The notes beneath the pieces are model-generated. The model searched no databases, was not told the DNA's origin, and saw nothing but the letters and a program-made list of their open reading frames with translations. Position numbers and translations under genes: made by a program. A DNA stretch of 64,000 nucleotides from Clytia hemisphaerica (taxonomy: Eukaryota; Cnidaria; Hydrozoa; Leptothecata; Clytiidae). The stretch spans positions 3,549,008 through 3,613,007 of the forward strand of contig CACVBU010000865.1 of the NCBI GenBank assembly GCA_902728285.1, in the 5' to 3' direction. Below are positions 51,246 through 60,950 of this stretch, piece after piece; the stretch's first letter is position 1, and each line of letters starts with the position of its first letter.

Positions 51246-51379
51246 AGAGGGCGGCAACTTACCAAGAGGGCGGACATTCTTGGGTGTGATTCAGGTGAAC
51301 GATATAGAAAGCGTCCACAAGTTTCTAGAAGGTTACATGCCATGTCGATGTTGTGATGTGTGAAATTGTCCAACAAAAG
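37978..51379 (-). CDS. UPF2: UPF2 (regulator of nonsense transcripts 2), C-terminal 594 residues, 12 exons
   Basis: Scaffold of nonsense-mediated mRNA decay that bridges UPF3 and UPF1. Exons in transcript order: 51379-51263, 48644-48543, 47887-47762, 43244-43143, 42632-42573, 41927-41789, 41495-41359, 40566-40383, 40210-39960, 39584-39428, 39076-38828, 38138-37978. All phases join without a stop; total 595 codons including TGA. Content: end of the second MIF4G domain (NIDMACNLLETCGRF), linker (EYIRKLLYKDLSK), third MIF4G domain (RRLSSIKFLGEMYNYR, DPPEHLFRIRL, DTCGQYFDRGS), an acidic stretch (QDDDEE, EFDEDGDQ), and the C-terminal UPF1-binding part (DIAIPMNLK, LNIPMTSDLAAN, NQRQEEE), ending NTTGR. 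The N-terminal half is not found in the window. Introns are rich in MITEs. Confidence 0.95.
38360..38795. repeat. G-run interspersed repeat (copy 2)
   Basis: Shares CAACNAAGGTCAC, TTAACAAAGTGAATG, the long G run (38739-38752) and GGAGGGAATGTTTATTCAAA with 29920-30290. It lies in the last UPF2 intron. Confidence 0.5.
41037..41305. mobile_element. MITE with TACTTTAATC ends in UPF2 intron
   Basis: Left TACTTTAATCAGATTAATTT, right ATTAATCCGATTAAAGTA, with inner TCGCGAGTTTC / CTCGCAAAATTAA motifs like those in the 19.1-20.2 kb element. Confidence 0.75.
43200..43428. repeat. three 77-bp tandem units over a UPF2 splice acceptor
   Basis: Units start at 43200, 43277 and 43354. The first contains the 5' 45 bases of the UPF2 exon 43244-43143 with its acceptor. 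The second keeps the acceptor TAG. The third has TAC at that place. Both extra units change the TGG codon of the exon copy to TGA. Confidence 0.9.
43583..43866. mobile_element. hAT-type MITE, copy 3 (best preserved)
   Basis: Ends CACTGACCTTTATATA and TATATAAAGGTCAGTG, flanked by perfect 8-bp duplications GTTTAGAG (43575-43582 and 43867-43874). A 67-residue minus-strand frame inside is not coding. It lies in the UPF2 intron just right of the 77-bp tandem array. Confidence 0.9.
44021..44030 (+). promoter_or_regulatory. TATA box of nested secreted-protein gene
   Basis: GAATATATAAAC lies about 70 bases before the ATG at 44095, a suitable distance for a short 5' UTR. Confidence 0.5.
44095..44687 (+). 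CDS. small secreted protein, nested in UPF2 intron, frame broken
   Basis: The first frame (44095-44406, 103 aa) starts with a clear signal peptide, MEKFLTILILCFFNG, then an acidic Ser/Thr/Glu-rich region and one Cys near its end. It stops at TGA 44404. A second frame (44403-44687, 94 aa) overlaps by a few bases in another phase and carries four more Cys (FCMNN, EDC, YCNV, KQC and SGNC stretches). Together they look like one secreted or propeptide-type gene interrupted by a frameshift, real or from sequencing. A tiny or alternative intron is possible, but no good donor-acceptor pair was seen. TATA box upstream; AATAAA at about 45044. Family not recognised; function unknown. Confidence 0.55.
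45058..45275 (-). mobile_element. tRNA-derived SINE, copy 2
   Basis: Minus-strand head with CAAGGTCGTGGGTTCGATCC (B box) near 45203-45225; body shared with copies 3 and 4 (CAGTCGAAGGCGATCCGAAG, ATTACTGAGTATCAA); AAGTAAGTAAG tail at the left edge. It lies in a UPF2 intron. Confidence 0.75.
45602..45757. mobile_element. palindromic MITE, AGTTATC termini (copy 2)
   Basis: ACCAGTTATCAGACATTTGC at the left is mirrored by CTTTCCGATAACTC at the right, with ACAATATGGAAATATTTCAC mirrored by AATATTTCTCATATTGT. Centre AACCTAAAGGCTTGG. Same family as 10396-10556. Confidence 0.7.
46289..46472 (-). mobile_element. tRNA-derived SINE, copy 3, head missing
   Basis: Begins with the AAGTAAG tail, then GCGACCGCAGTCGGAAGTGA, GGCTCCTCTTTCGATAG and GAGCATCAAGCAGAGAGGCA as in copy 4, but stops before the tRNA-like head. 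Confidence 0.7.
47955..48238. mobile_element. hAT-type MITE, copy 4
   Basis: Ends CACTGACCTTTGTATATCCC and AAGATCAGTG; flanks GTTATAAT and GTTATAAA form an 8-bp duplication with one mismatch. It lies 68 bases from the UPF2 exon 47887-47762, on its upstream (acceptor) side. Confidence 0.85.
48774..49010. repeat. ~26-bp tandem repeat of GTGTATTTTTGAAGGAAAA
   Basis: About nine diverged units, each GTGTATTTTTGAANGAAAA followed by 6-8 variable bases, in a UPF2 intron. Confidence 0.7.
49465..49616. mobile_element. palindromic MITE, AGACCATGTTC termini (copy 2)
   Basis: AGACCATGTTCGCACGTGAC is mirrored by GTCACGTGCGAACATAGTCT; inner arms GCCATTCTATTGGTTA and TAACCAATAGAATGGC also pair. About 150 bp, folds on itself almost completely. 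Confidence 0.85.
50688..51126. repeat. 156-bp tandem repeat, three units
   Basis: Units start at 50688, 50844 and 51000 (period 156, a multiple of 3, so both strands show open frames with a 52-residue repeat). The array is followed by a CATA tract and a poly(A) run and lies in the UPF2 intron right beside exon 51379-51263. Confidence 0.85.
51127..51244 (+). repeat. CATA microsatellite and A32 tract
   Basis: (CATA)n with ACAC interruptions at 51138-51182, then TTCTAGCTCAACTGAAGTTG and an uninterrupted run of about 32 A ending at 51244, only ~15 bp from the UPF2 splice donor at 51262. It looks like the 3' end of a retroposed sequence on the plus strand that includes the 156-bp repeats. Confidence 0.65.
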
Positions 51380-53132
51380 CTGTGGAATGGAAAGGTGGAA
51401 GGAAGCGTGTTATTTACAGACTCTCGTATACTACTTCAAATCATACTGATAGCCTTAAGTGCTTTTCTTACCAATTGGGCAAATTTCATTCTTTTTGACT
51501 TTCTTCGGCTGCCGTAATTTTAACTGAAGACCTTATTCAGAAATTTGGCACACTATAAAATATCTCTTTTTGACTCTTTGTGCGTGCTGCTTTTTTTTTA
51601 GTTTAAATTTTTCTAAATTCTTTTTTAAAACTCAAAACTTTAAAGTGCCATAAAAGCGCCATAAAAGCTTGTAGCTTTTGATTTAGAAGAATGGTCCAAT
51701 TGGAAAGCTATTTTTATACTCTTTCTAAGAGCATTTGGTTTATGCCCCTTTAAATCAAGTGGTCAGAAGCTATGGCCTCAAGTTTGAGACTCGGTATTTT
51801 GGTTTGTTTTGGACGCATATACACGTCCCTCGTGGTCTAAGGGTTAAAAAGAGGTATCCAAAGAACCTAAAAATGACCAGTTTTGCATTTCCTTATAAGA
51901 TGACGTCACAAATAATATATTTAATAAATGTGGTAAAACGTCGGTGGTACTTGTTAACTCGTTGGAAAGATAAACTCGACTCAAATGAATGAATGATGAT
52001 CTCAAAAGACTGTTTTGTTTAGAAACGTCCGTTTAAGCAACATTATCTAAACACCAATAGAAAATTTAAAGGTGCTGTGTTCCCGAGTGTCGGTAACGTG
52101 GAAAAGTACCTTATCATCAGGGGAAAGTAGTCGAGATTTATATTACAGGACAGGGAGAAATTCAATCTCTCAGCCAATCACTCCGCTATTCTTGATATGA
52201 ACAAGTCAAGATTACGTCATTTCTCATATCGGAAACACCCGGAAAAAAACGGAATTTGACCCATGTGTTGCTATTTTTAGTAACACTCAGGGGTCAAAAT
52301 CCAGTGTTTTGTGTGTTTCCAATACAGAAAATGAATAGATGAATAGGGAAAGATCTTGGAGTCGATGAAGAGCCTAAGAATTTACTTCTGACTTTGTTTT
52401 CCCCGATGAGGTACACAAGTCTCATAGAATAGTATATTTCCTAAGGTAGGTGCAGTAACACACAAAAGAGAAAAATACGGCAATCAATAAATTAGAATTT
52501 TGTTCGTTTTTTTCATGATTAACAATCGTATTTTACAATCTCGTTTTTGTCATGGAATATATTTTTAGAATTTTGAAAATAAAATTGCTACAGTTGTAAT
52601 AAAATAATGTTATTAAATATGACTAGTATATGTTTTTTTAAGATAACCTTGAAATTTAGATTATTAGAAATTAAATTAGAAAATATATAAAATTAACATA
52701 TAAAGAATAAAAAAATTGAAATAATTACAATTCAATTATATACAATCTAACGGTCAAAGTAAGATTAAAATGTTGTCTCCTGTGTCAAGAAATTTTGAGA
52801 GTTTTAAGTGCTTTCAAGAGCGTTCGTTCAGCTAAGTTTCTTTAGAATCGCTTAAAACAAATTTAAATATCAAACAAAAAAATTACTAAAATGTAATAAA
52901 ATATTATTGAAAACCTTGAAAACTATGAATATCAAAGTGTAAGGGTGTGCTCTAAACTCTTGTCGTAGATTCTCAAGAATTGCGTAAAAATGGAAAAAAT
53001 ACACCGAACTGAATATTAGATCAATATATAAAACGCTAGACTATTGTTTGGACTTTTCTTATAGCTACTATCTTTAAGTTAAATATATCATTAAACTCAT
53101 TAAACATTTACCGCTAAAAAGAAATACCGTAC
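51380..53132. other. AT-rich spacer / UPF2 intron
   Basis: Upstream of the first visible UPF2 exon. I looked for the preceding MIF4G exon on the minus strand and found none. Very AT-rich 52500-52750. The 3' UTR of the 229-aa gene must lie at the right edge. Confidence 0.4.
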
Positions 53133-54222
53133 CTAGTTAATGTTGGCCCCTGCTATCAAACTCAATTCGTCCATCACATCAAAAAGTTCTGAAATAATGG
53201 TCAGCATAATAAACTTTGTTCTCGTTTTGTCCGTGATTTGGTCCTTCGGGATTTTGGAGGTGTCTCTAAGAGTTGGCCAGCGTTTTGGGTCCAAGTTGTC
53301 CGCAGTGTATTCTAACTTGGGCAAATCTTGATCTGTGACGTTCCAAACGACGGCATCAGGTTTTATTGACATGACAAGCTTAAGTTTGGTCATTGAATGG
53401 TGAGGATTGGTTAAATTTCCAAGTCGCACTAAGATTTCATTAGCTACATTCTCACCGGCGCCACCATTGTAGAGGACGAGTAAAATCTTTTCAACCTGCT
53501 CGAAAATACGACGGATAATTTCCAGCCGACGTTCGTCAGTCCGTTGCATGTCGTCATCTGGCGGCAATTCGAATAACTGGAATTCCAGTGGTGTTTTGTA
53601 GGCTGGTCTCTTGGTGATGAGTCGATGGAAGAAAGAGGTTTTCTGACGTTTAAAGTTGTCCTCGCTGTACTGTTTTATCTGTTTGGAAAGCCATATCGCG
53701 GCCGCGCGGGCTTCACGTTGGATGTTGGTGAGGATCTTGTTGCGTTGTGTACCACCATCGACACTGTCGTATGATTGTTGTGCAGAGAACTCGATTGTGT
53801 TTTTCTTGCTAAAGATACCTGTCAATGATAAAATAAATTAGCTGATCATCCATTTTGAAAAGTTGAACTACATAATTCGGAAAACTGACATCCTAATTCG
53901 ATAGGACCTTAGCCCGGGGTCCATTTAAGGATATTTGATAGACTGGATGGCGCGATTAAGTGTTCCTTATTGAACTCAGCGTCATTAAAAATTATCAAAA
54001 AGCACAGTTTAGTCAGAAGTCAACTCTAGTCTTATTCGACCCTAAAAAAGTCAAATTCATTTGATGTATTTGCATTTCCTGTAAGTGTTTTAATTTGAGA
54101 TAAGGCAAAGCGAACACATGACAACTGATAAACATCTGATTTTTCTAATCCTTAGGACAACTCGCATATTGGATGCTGGCGAAGAAAGGTTTAGGGAATA
54201 GAGCAGCAAGATTCTTACCCAT
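53133..54222 (-). CDS. unrecognised 229-aa protein, paralogue of 62312-63001, two exons
   Basis: Exon 1 holds only ATGG (54222-54219, donor GTAAGA); exon 2 is 53818-53133. The join gives MGIFSKKNTIEF and 229 residues, the same length and start as the gene at 62312. Shared blocks: YDSVDGG..RNKIL, SKQIKQYSEDNFKR, YKTPLEFQLFELP, RRLEIIRRIFEQVEKILL, VVWNV...LPKLEYTADNL, WPTLRD and a C-terminal TKFIMLTIISELFDVMDEL helix. No membrane segment, signal peptide or known catalytic motif. Gly2 raises the possibility of N-myristoylation, though residue 6 is Lys rather than Ser/Thr. A TATA box precedes it. Fold appears mostly helical. Function unknown. Confidence 0.8.
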
Positions 54223-54320
54223 TTTCGTGTATCAATTCTTTATTTCTTGTTCAAGTCTCTGTACTTGTCTTCTCTCTTGAGTTGTGATATTGAATGAGTT
54301 TCTGCTACAGAACTGCGTCC

Positions 54321-54329
54321 TTTTATACC
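54321..54329 (-). promoter_or_regulatory. TATA box of the 229-aa gene
   Basis: On the minus strand GAGGTATAAAAGGACGC lies about 100 bases upstream of the ATG at 54222, leaving room for a ~70-base 5' UTR. A sharp TATA promoter suggests regulated rather than constant expression (inference). Confidence 0.65.
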
Positions 54330-54929
54330 TCATCCAAGAGGTCTCAAAAGTGTCAATTTATGGTTTCAGGGAAATCACAAAACAACACTTGTATAACAAA
54401 AACAAACGGTAACGCAGTGCGCATTGCATAGCAAACCCCCGGAAAGTAACCTGTCAAATTGCATTCCAACTCTTTGTTGTACGTATAAAAACAACACTAA
54501 AATGTTGATAAAATGTCACCCAAAACTGACACAAATTTCTGCTTACTCGACAAGAATGTATCAACAACACAACAGGGGTGCTAAGGATCTTAAAAGATCA
54601 ATTTTCTTTCCCAGAACTAAAATTTATGTAAATAAAAGAAAACAGATTTAGGGATAAGGTCAAAAAATATAATTACTAGCGATAAGGTGTTAATAACATT
54701 AATATGGTTAATTCCTTTTAAATCAGTCACATGTTTAAGTTCTGATGTAAGATTCGGGTCGTGGTAAGATCATTCTATAGTCACAAGACTCTAATCAAGA
54801 TTATTCGAAAGTTCCCTTCGATCAGAGGTTGTAAGATTATCTTAGCAAGGACTGTTAGTAATGACTGCCAAACCTATGTTTCTTGGCGATAATGAAATCC
54901 CTTAGATGGCCGGTTTTTTATATACAGTT

Positions 54930-55260
54930 GACGCTTTCTAATTCGATTCTAAATGGAATGGTATTGGGTTGTTCCATAAAAAAACCATACAGGGGGGTGG
55001 ACGAACCTTTTCAAGTCAAAAAGAAATTATTGAACATGTGTGGATAACCCCTGAAAAATGGCAAATTTGCAAAAATGGACGAACTAAAATCGGTCTTTTA
55101 ATCCCTGGAAATTTTACTCCCTTGGAAAAATGAAAAAAAAACACCTGGAAATTTTTCTCAGATTACCCTCTGGAAATGTTCGTCCCCCCCCCCTGTATCG
55201 ATATAAAATGGAATGGCCCATTTTCATCGAATAAAAGAGCGTAGAAGAGTATCGTTCATG
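54930..55260. mobile_element. nested short elements: CATACAGGGGGGTGG element inside a CAGTTGACGCT element
   Basis: Inner element about 54986-55199: CATACAGGGGGGTGGACGAA at left, TTCGTCCCCCCCCCTGTATC at right, with CCTGGAAAT repeats inside. It interrupts a sequence reading CAGTTGACGCTTTCTAATTC and ATGGAATGG on the left, resumed as AAATGGAATGG and TCGAATAAAAGAGCG on the right, which resembles 10200-10260. Confidence 0.5.
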
Positions 55261-56230
55261 AGATTTTTCTCATTCACTGTCACTTTCAATATTATCGAAT
55301 AATGGAGCGTATTGAGTAATAGAACTTCTTAAAAACTTTTTTAGATTATAGAGCAAAATAGTAGGACAAGAAATATTAGGAATATTTTTACTGGGTTTTA
55401 AGCTGTATTAAGAAAATTTGTGCGACAAGCTGCCCAACTTTCTTGTAAAAGGCAATACACAATTAAATTAAATTAGAAAAATGAACAATGCGAGAAAAAA
55501 ATAAGTCACAGATCAAGGGTGCTTTCCCTGAAATTATTAGAAGAGACGTGATAAATATCAAAATCTTCTATAAATCAAGTGACTGAAAAATTCTCAAAGA
55601 TTGCCAAAGATTTTAAATAAGGGGAAATTTTTTAGCTTTACTCCCTTCTAAGGTAATGAAATACAACTGCAAATGTGCAAATATCAGGATGTGACAGAAA
55701 ATTTCCAGCATAAGCAATCTTTTGTATTGTACTTTGTATTGAATTTGTGAAATGACATGAAATATTATCACATGCTTGGGAAAATTCAACATATAAATTT
55801 TTAAAAAATAAGGGCAGTATTATGGCCATGTCGGATGGATTTTAAGTGAAAAACATGTGATAGGATCAAGTGAGCTATCCCTTATGACCGGTCAGAAAAA
55901 TAAATTTAGTATTGCGAAATTAAGGAAAATGACTTTTGGACTATTTCCTCACGCTAAATAAATAAGAGAACTATTCGAGCTGTCAAATTCTAATTTCATG
56001 TTCAAGATACGAATCCTTAACTAGTTCTCAGAAAATATAACAATTGTTTTGTCGTGTTGTCCAAACCGATTCTGATTGGTCGAAAACTGAGAAATTAAGA
56101 AAGATGATTGGACAATAACAAAGCATGCAGCTACTTGATTGGTTGATTGCAACAGCAAACACAATTCGATGATATCACTACACAATGCCAAATTTTCTAG
56201 AACAGCTGGTTATGACTCTGCAATAATCGT
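55260..56230. other. spacer without recognised gene
   Basis: AT-rich, no convincing frame, splice chain or repeat. Confidence 0.4.
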
Positions 56231-56352
56231 AAGTTGAGGGGAGTTTGTTGTGTGTCAACTAGTTTTGTAATCTCACTGTCGCACCCCCACGTTCAACGTC
56301 AAAAGTATGAAAAAAATCATGGTTTAAAGGTTTCCCCGAGGAAAGAAAGAAT

Positions 56353-56631
56353 GGGCTTTTCCAGAAAAACTTTTACCCCCACTGTTGAGGATATTGATTT
56401 TTCTAAGTATCGAACCCTCTGGGTATCCTACTTTATGACCCCCTAGATATCCACTCTTGAGAATATGCTCAATTCCTGGATATCCTCTCTTATAAAGATG
56501 CTTACCCCTGGATATTGTGTTTTTACTTGAAAAGACACTTTACCCCTGGATATCCGCTCCCTTGTAGATATTTAACCCCTGGAAATCCGATATCCTCAAC
56601 AGGAGAGGCACGGACTATTTCTGGAAAAGCC
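56353..56631. mobile_element. MITE with GGGCTTTTCCAGAAAA ends (copy 2)
   Basis: Left GGGCTTTTCCAGAAAAAC, right TTTCTGGAAAAGCC. The interior has about six spaced ACCCCTGGATATCC-like units. Related in ends and design to 36684-36943. Confidence 0.7.
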
Positions 56632-56642
56632 GAATGTATGAA

Positions 56643-56780
56643 AATACAGTTGACACTCTCTAATTCGAACCTCTATTATTCTAATTACTCTGTAATTCGA
56701 ATTAAAGCATTGGTCCACTCAGGTAGAAAGTCATCTATATAACAATCTCCATGATTTGAATTTTTCTGTAATTCGAAGAA
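56643..56780. repeat. short element with CTCTCTAATTCGAA ends
   Basis: ACAGTTGACACTCTCTAATTC and later AATTCGAA motifs; similar openings occur near 10200, 54930 and 58354. Fits a small Tc1/mariner-like MITE family, not resolved further. Confidence 0.4.
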
Positions 56781-56960
56781 GATTCTTGTAAAATCACCTC
56801 ACGCTTACTGTTAACGAGCATCTACCCTTTTGATGACTAATGAATGATTGGAACGATCTAGAACAAACTATAGTTTAGACCCACAAAACGAAGACAGTAG
56901 TGAGAATGTAGGAGTGAGAATGTACAGTGAAGTCGCCATAATTCAAACATCTACAACTCG

Positions 56961-57300
56961 TCAGTCAGTCAGTCAGTCAGTCAGTCAGTCAGTCAGTCAG
57001 TCAGTCAGTCAGTCAGTCAGTCAGTCAGTCAGTCAGTCAGTCAGTCAGTCAGTCAGTCAGTCAGTCAGTCAGTCAGTCAGTCAGTCAGTCAGTCAGTCAG
57101 TCAGTCAGTCAGTCAGTCAGTCAGTCAGTCAGTCAGTCAGTCAGTCAGTCAGTCAGTCAGTCAGTCAGTCAGTCAGTCAGTCAGTCAGTCAGTCAGTCAG
57201 TCAGTCAGTCAGTCAGTCAGTCAGTCAGTCAGTCAGTCAGTCAGTCAGTCAGTCAGTCAGTCAGTCAGTCAGTCAGTCAGTCAGTCAGTCAGTCAGTCAG
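56961..57300. repeat. (TCAG)85 microsatellite
   Basis: 340 uninterrupted bases of TCAG. The plus strand is open in all three frames (Val-Ser-Gln-Ser repeat) because 4 and 3 share no factor, while the minus strand has TGA in every frame. The 190-codon frame across it is therefore not evidence of a gene. Confidence 0.98.
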
Positions 57301-57419
57301 AAGGGAGAAAAACTGATCGTTGTCGTCGCAGAAAAAGCACCATACGTAAACTGGCTATCAAGAGCCGAGAAGGGTGCCCATTACATAACTATACTAATGA
57401 GTCACAAGCTATATCCGTG

Positions 57420-58350
57420 AGTCATCTGATTAATGCAGGGGAATTCCTACGAATGGCTCAATGAGATGTTTTGCAAGCAAACTAAAATAGTATTAAGTTC
57501 CATAAACAAAAATAAACAAGAAGTTTGATTTCCTTGAAGACTTTTGAATGGCTGAAACAAAACTGAGAGAAAGGAGAGTCAATGAGTGACTCATAACATT
57601 TTGTAAACTAAGACTTAAACTACTTTTAATTATTTTTTTTTCTCGTTTCAAATGCACTACTTCTGTGAAATAAGTTTTAGCTTTCTTAGAATGGTTCGTT
57701 CAAATTCAAAGAATACTTCTTCGGTCATTCTCACAACCAAGATTAGCTTTTTGTCGCGGTTGTTTTTTACACCTGTCGTTTTCTCTCTAATAAGGTTACC
57801 GACGTAAAAAAGGCCGCTCAGGTAAATGGGCCTCGTCCCCACAATGAACATCGAGCATTGAGTTTCAAGCTCGAAGAGCTAGAGGCGAAACTTTAACCCT
57901 TCTCAGGCAAGAGAAATTGAAGCCACTTATTTCCCACCCAAAATGTGCATAGAACGCGCCGTAATCACGATGACGGATTGTATCTAGCGGTTCCTTTGTT
58001 TTGGAGGACTACATTTTTGAAATCTAAACATAGGTTTTAGTTTCAATCCGGCGTTTGTGTAAATACTACCACGGGCGTTCTGGAAGGGAAATAAGTGGTT
58101 TCATTTCCCATCCAGGAGTCTCGCCTCAATGCCATCGAGTATTCGCGTAAATGGTGTAAGTCCTGACACAAATATATAATAGTTTTACGTCAAGTCTCGA
58201 GTGTATTTGAAGTAGTTTTGAGTGTGTGGGTATCTCGCCTCCAGTTTGAAGTGGTCTTCTATATTTACGTTTTCGAGTACACCACTACTTTGAAATAAAA
58301 TTCATGGAAAACTTCTTTAGTGCGAAAGCCTGTCACGAAACAAAATATAC
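57420..58350. other. spacer without recognised gene
   Basis: No supported gene. A 64-residue minus frame at 57657-57851 is isolated and unrecognised. Confidence 0.35.
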
Positions 58351-58533
58351 GGTTCACTCTCTTTAATTCGACCTTTAATGTACCAAAAGTCGAATTAGAG
58401 AATAACAGAGAGTAACTTAAACCACTAACCAGCTGAGGGAGGGGACCAAATACCTTAGCTCAAATTTATATAGAGAGAGAGCTGACTGTTTGCAGACTCA
58501 AAAGATCTAACTTCACTCGTTCCTGTTAAATCG

Positions 58534-58795
58534 AGTAAGTAGTTAGTCTGCGACCACAGTCAGAGGCGACCTGAAGGCTCCTCTTTCGATAGTTTTCTAC
58601 CTGAAGGTAGGGTGGGCGCCACTCTTTCTCCCTATGGATTTCTCCACTTACCCTTGATTCTTCTCTTAATTACTGAGCATCGAGCAGAGAGCTATCAAAT
58701 ACCATTTTGGAAATCTTTGGTATGACCCGGATGGGGGTTGAACCCACAGCCTTGCACACCGTAGCCAGATGCTCTACCACTGCACTACGGTCGCT
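58534..58795 (-). mobile_element. tRNA-derived SINE, copy 4 (full)
   Basis: Minus-strand head: GCGACCGTAGTGCAGTGGTA (A box) and GTGGGTTCAACCCCC (B box). Body shared with copies 2 and 3; tail of AGTAAGTAGTTAG type at the left end. Confidence 0.8.
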
Positions 58796-59129
58796 AGTAA
58801 TTTGATTCTCGAACTGGTGTAGCGAATCATGTCGAAGTTTTTTTACGCGGAAAGCCTAGTAACTCAGGACATATTTTAACAGGGTGCACAACCAACTATC
58901 TCAGCTATCTATGAACCTTGGACCACTTGGACATCGTTCCTACCAAGTAAGACGGTGTGGAGAGTCACGTAGATGCAGAAAAAAATGCGTGGTTAATTTT
59001 GTCCCAACGAAGAACACGGACGTATATGTAAAAACAATTCTAAGAAGCTCTTCAAGGCCTCGTTTGAATTTGATAAAAAGACAGTCGAGTGTCTATTGGT
59101 TCTTAATGGTGAAATAATACACACAAACT

Positions 59130-59480
59130 TTCATTTTGCGTTCATCCTTTCCTTATAAGGTGATTTTCGATTTAACCGCGAGCATAATTTAATAGGATTA
59201 TAAACGCAAATAGAATACCAAAATAGAATTAATTGGAAGTTACAAAAATTTTTGTTTCTTGGAGTCATTTACTGACTTGTTGCCATTCCAAGAAAAAACC
59301 ACAAAGTAATTTAAAACCACTTTTAATTTTGAATTTCATACATAAGATCGTTTTGGGTACGGTGTAAGAAAAAATAAGGTCAATAATGATAGAATGCAAC
59401 AAATATTTTCTCTCGGTCAGGATTAGATAGAATTAATCGAAATTCAAAGCTGATTGCCAAAAGTTATTTACATTAAGAGG
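59130..59480. repeat. diverged direct duplication, copy 1
   Basis: Shares with 60615-60950, in the same order: ACGCAAATAGAATACC, AAATAGAATTAAT, GGAAGTTACAAAAATTT, TTTCTTGGAGTCATTTACTG, CCATTCCAAGAAA, TTTAAAACC, and TCGGTCAGGATTAGA. Differences are spread evenly, so it is an old duplication. Confidence 0.75.
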
Positions 59481-60614
59481 CATACCGTTTATTTAGTTTA
59501 TAGTTATAGTTTATTTATACGAGAGCCACAATCAGCACCGAAATATATTGGCAATTTTGGGTATTTTAACGTTTTTTAGAATTTAAAGCTCGGGCGAGAA
59601 TTGCAATTTCAGTACTTCCATTTTGTTTCATTGGATTTTTTGATTTGGGAGGCGTGAGGGGTTAAGTGGCTTCCAGTGGCTATCAGCCATATTTGAACGG
59701 TTTTGACCCTTTAGATCCTGAGATCGTAAGTCTTAAGTCTGAGTCCGAGTTAAAACTCGGAGTTAAAATTCTACTTTCCAACTGTACTTTAGAGCACTTG
59801 AAAATCACTTGCGGTTTCTATTTTCGCTAAGAAATGAACTAACTTATCGATAAATTAAACCCCGACCCCTTTTGCACCGGTCCCTTTACGCTAGCCGTTA
59901 TCTCACCATTGGCGAATTTTTTAGCTTATGAACATTAAAATCTGCAAAATATCACTAAACGGGCTTCAAAATACTAAATACTCCTTAACAATTTCATAAT
60001 TTATAGGTAAACTATTGAAAATATTGAAAATGATCTATAAATTCTAAATTTTGGTCGTTTTTACACCTTTCCGTTGTACGCCGGCCCTAATTCTGTCAGA
60101 GGTTTAAAATGAACGCAAAAAAAAGATGACTTGATCACGTGATAACGAAGCTGTCCGTTTTTCTTCTACAGTCAGTCTAACGAGCACCTCACCAAAAGCC
60201 GGAATTTTTCATTCTGTTTCTTAGTGGAATAGACGTTACTGCGTAGAAAAAAAGCCGTGACGTCTAGTATTAGGTTACCGTCAGTCATACAGATTCATTG
60301 TACGCGAGTCTCCAATAGTATTCCGCAATATTCATATTAAACTCCGTTTAGGGAGTTTCTTAAAATCAGTGTTTTTCATTTGTAATTGTGCGTAAATCCG
60401 ATTAATCGCGATAGTTGGGTTCGATTTCCCGATCTTTCCGGTTTGATTTCTCGATTTGGTTTGCGTTTGCAGTCGCACTTACTAGGATATACTCTTTTAA
60501 ATTTTATGTTAGATATATTAAGAAAGGCTGACCACGAAAAAGATGTTTGCATAATGGTTCGCTATTCAAAAGTGACAATTACCGGAGTTTGCAGTCGTCA
60601 TTACGGCTGTTATA

Positions 60615-60950
60615 TTTCCTTTTAAGGTTGCGCTTCGATTTGATTGCGAGCATTGTTTATATATAGGATCTAAAACGCAAATACGATACCGAAATAGAAT
60701 TAATCGGAAGTAACAAAAATTTCTTGGAGTTATTTACTGACTGAAAGTCATTCCAAGAAACGTTTCATCATAAAAAGCACGGTGTAATTTAAAACGCCTT
60801 TCAATCTTTTTCCTTGTGTATACATACGAATCGCTTAAGGCTAATAGTGACATAATTCCTAAATGTTTTCTCGCGGTCAGTATTAGAATAACTTGAAATA
60901 GAAAACCGATTGTTGCATCGAACTCTGTATTTACCATTCGAAGTACAGTA
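60615..60950. repeat. diverged direct duplication, copy 2
   Basis: Second copy of 59130-59480. It is preceded by an open stretch 60440-60625 (acceptor-like TTTGCAG, then Cys-containing VCSRHYGCYISF before TAA) that might be a small last exon, so the duplicated part could be a 3' UTR. Not proven. Confidence 0.65.

Noticed and set aside
50730-51356. Long frames on both strands with 52-residue repeats
   Set aside because: Consequence of the 156-bp tandem array; translations include poly-Lys from the A tract and show no protein-like conservation.
56848-57420. 190-codon frame, mostly Val-Ser-Gln-Ser repeats
   Set aside because: Produced by the (TCAG)n tract, open in every plus frame; flanking parts match nothing.
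58740-58795. Functional tRNA gene
   Set aside because: Same reasoning: tRNA-like head of a SINE whose body recurs at 45058 and 46289.
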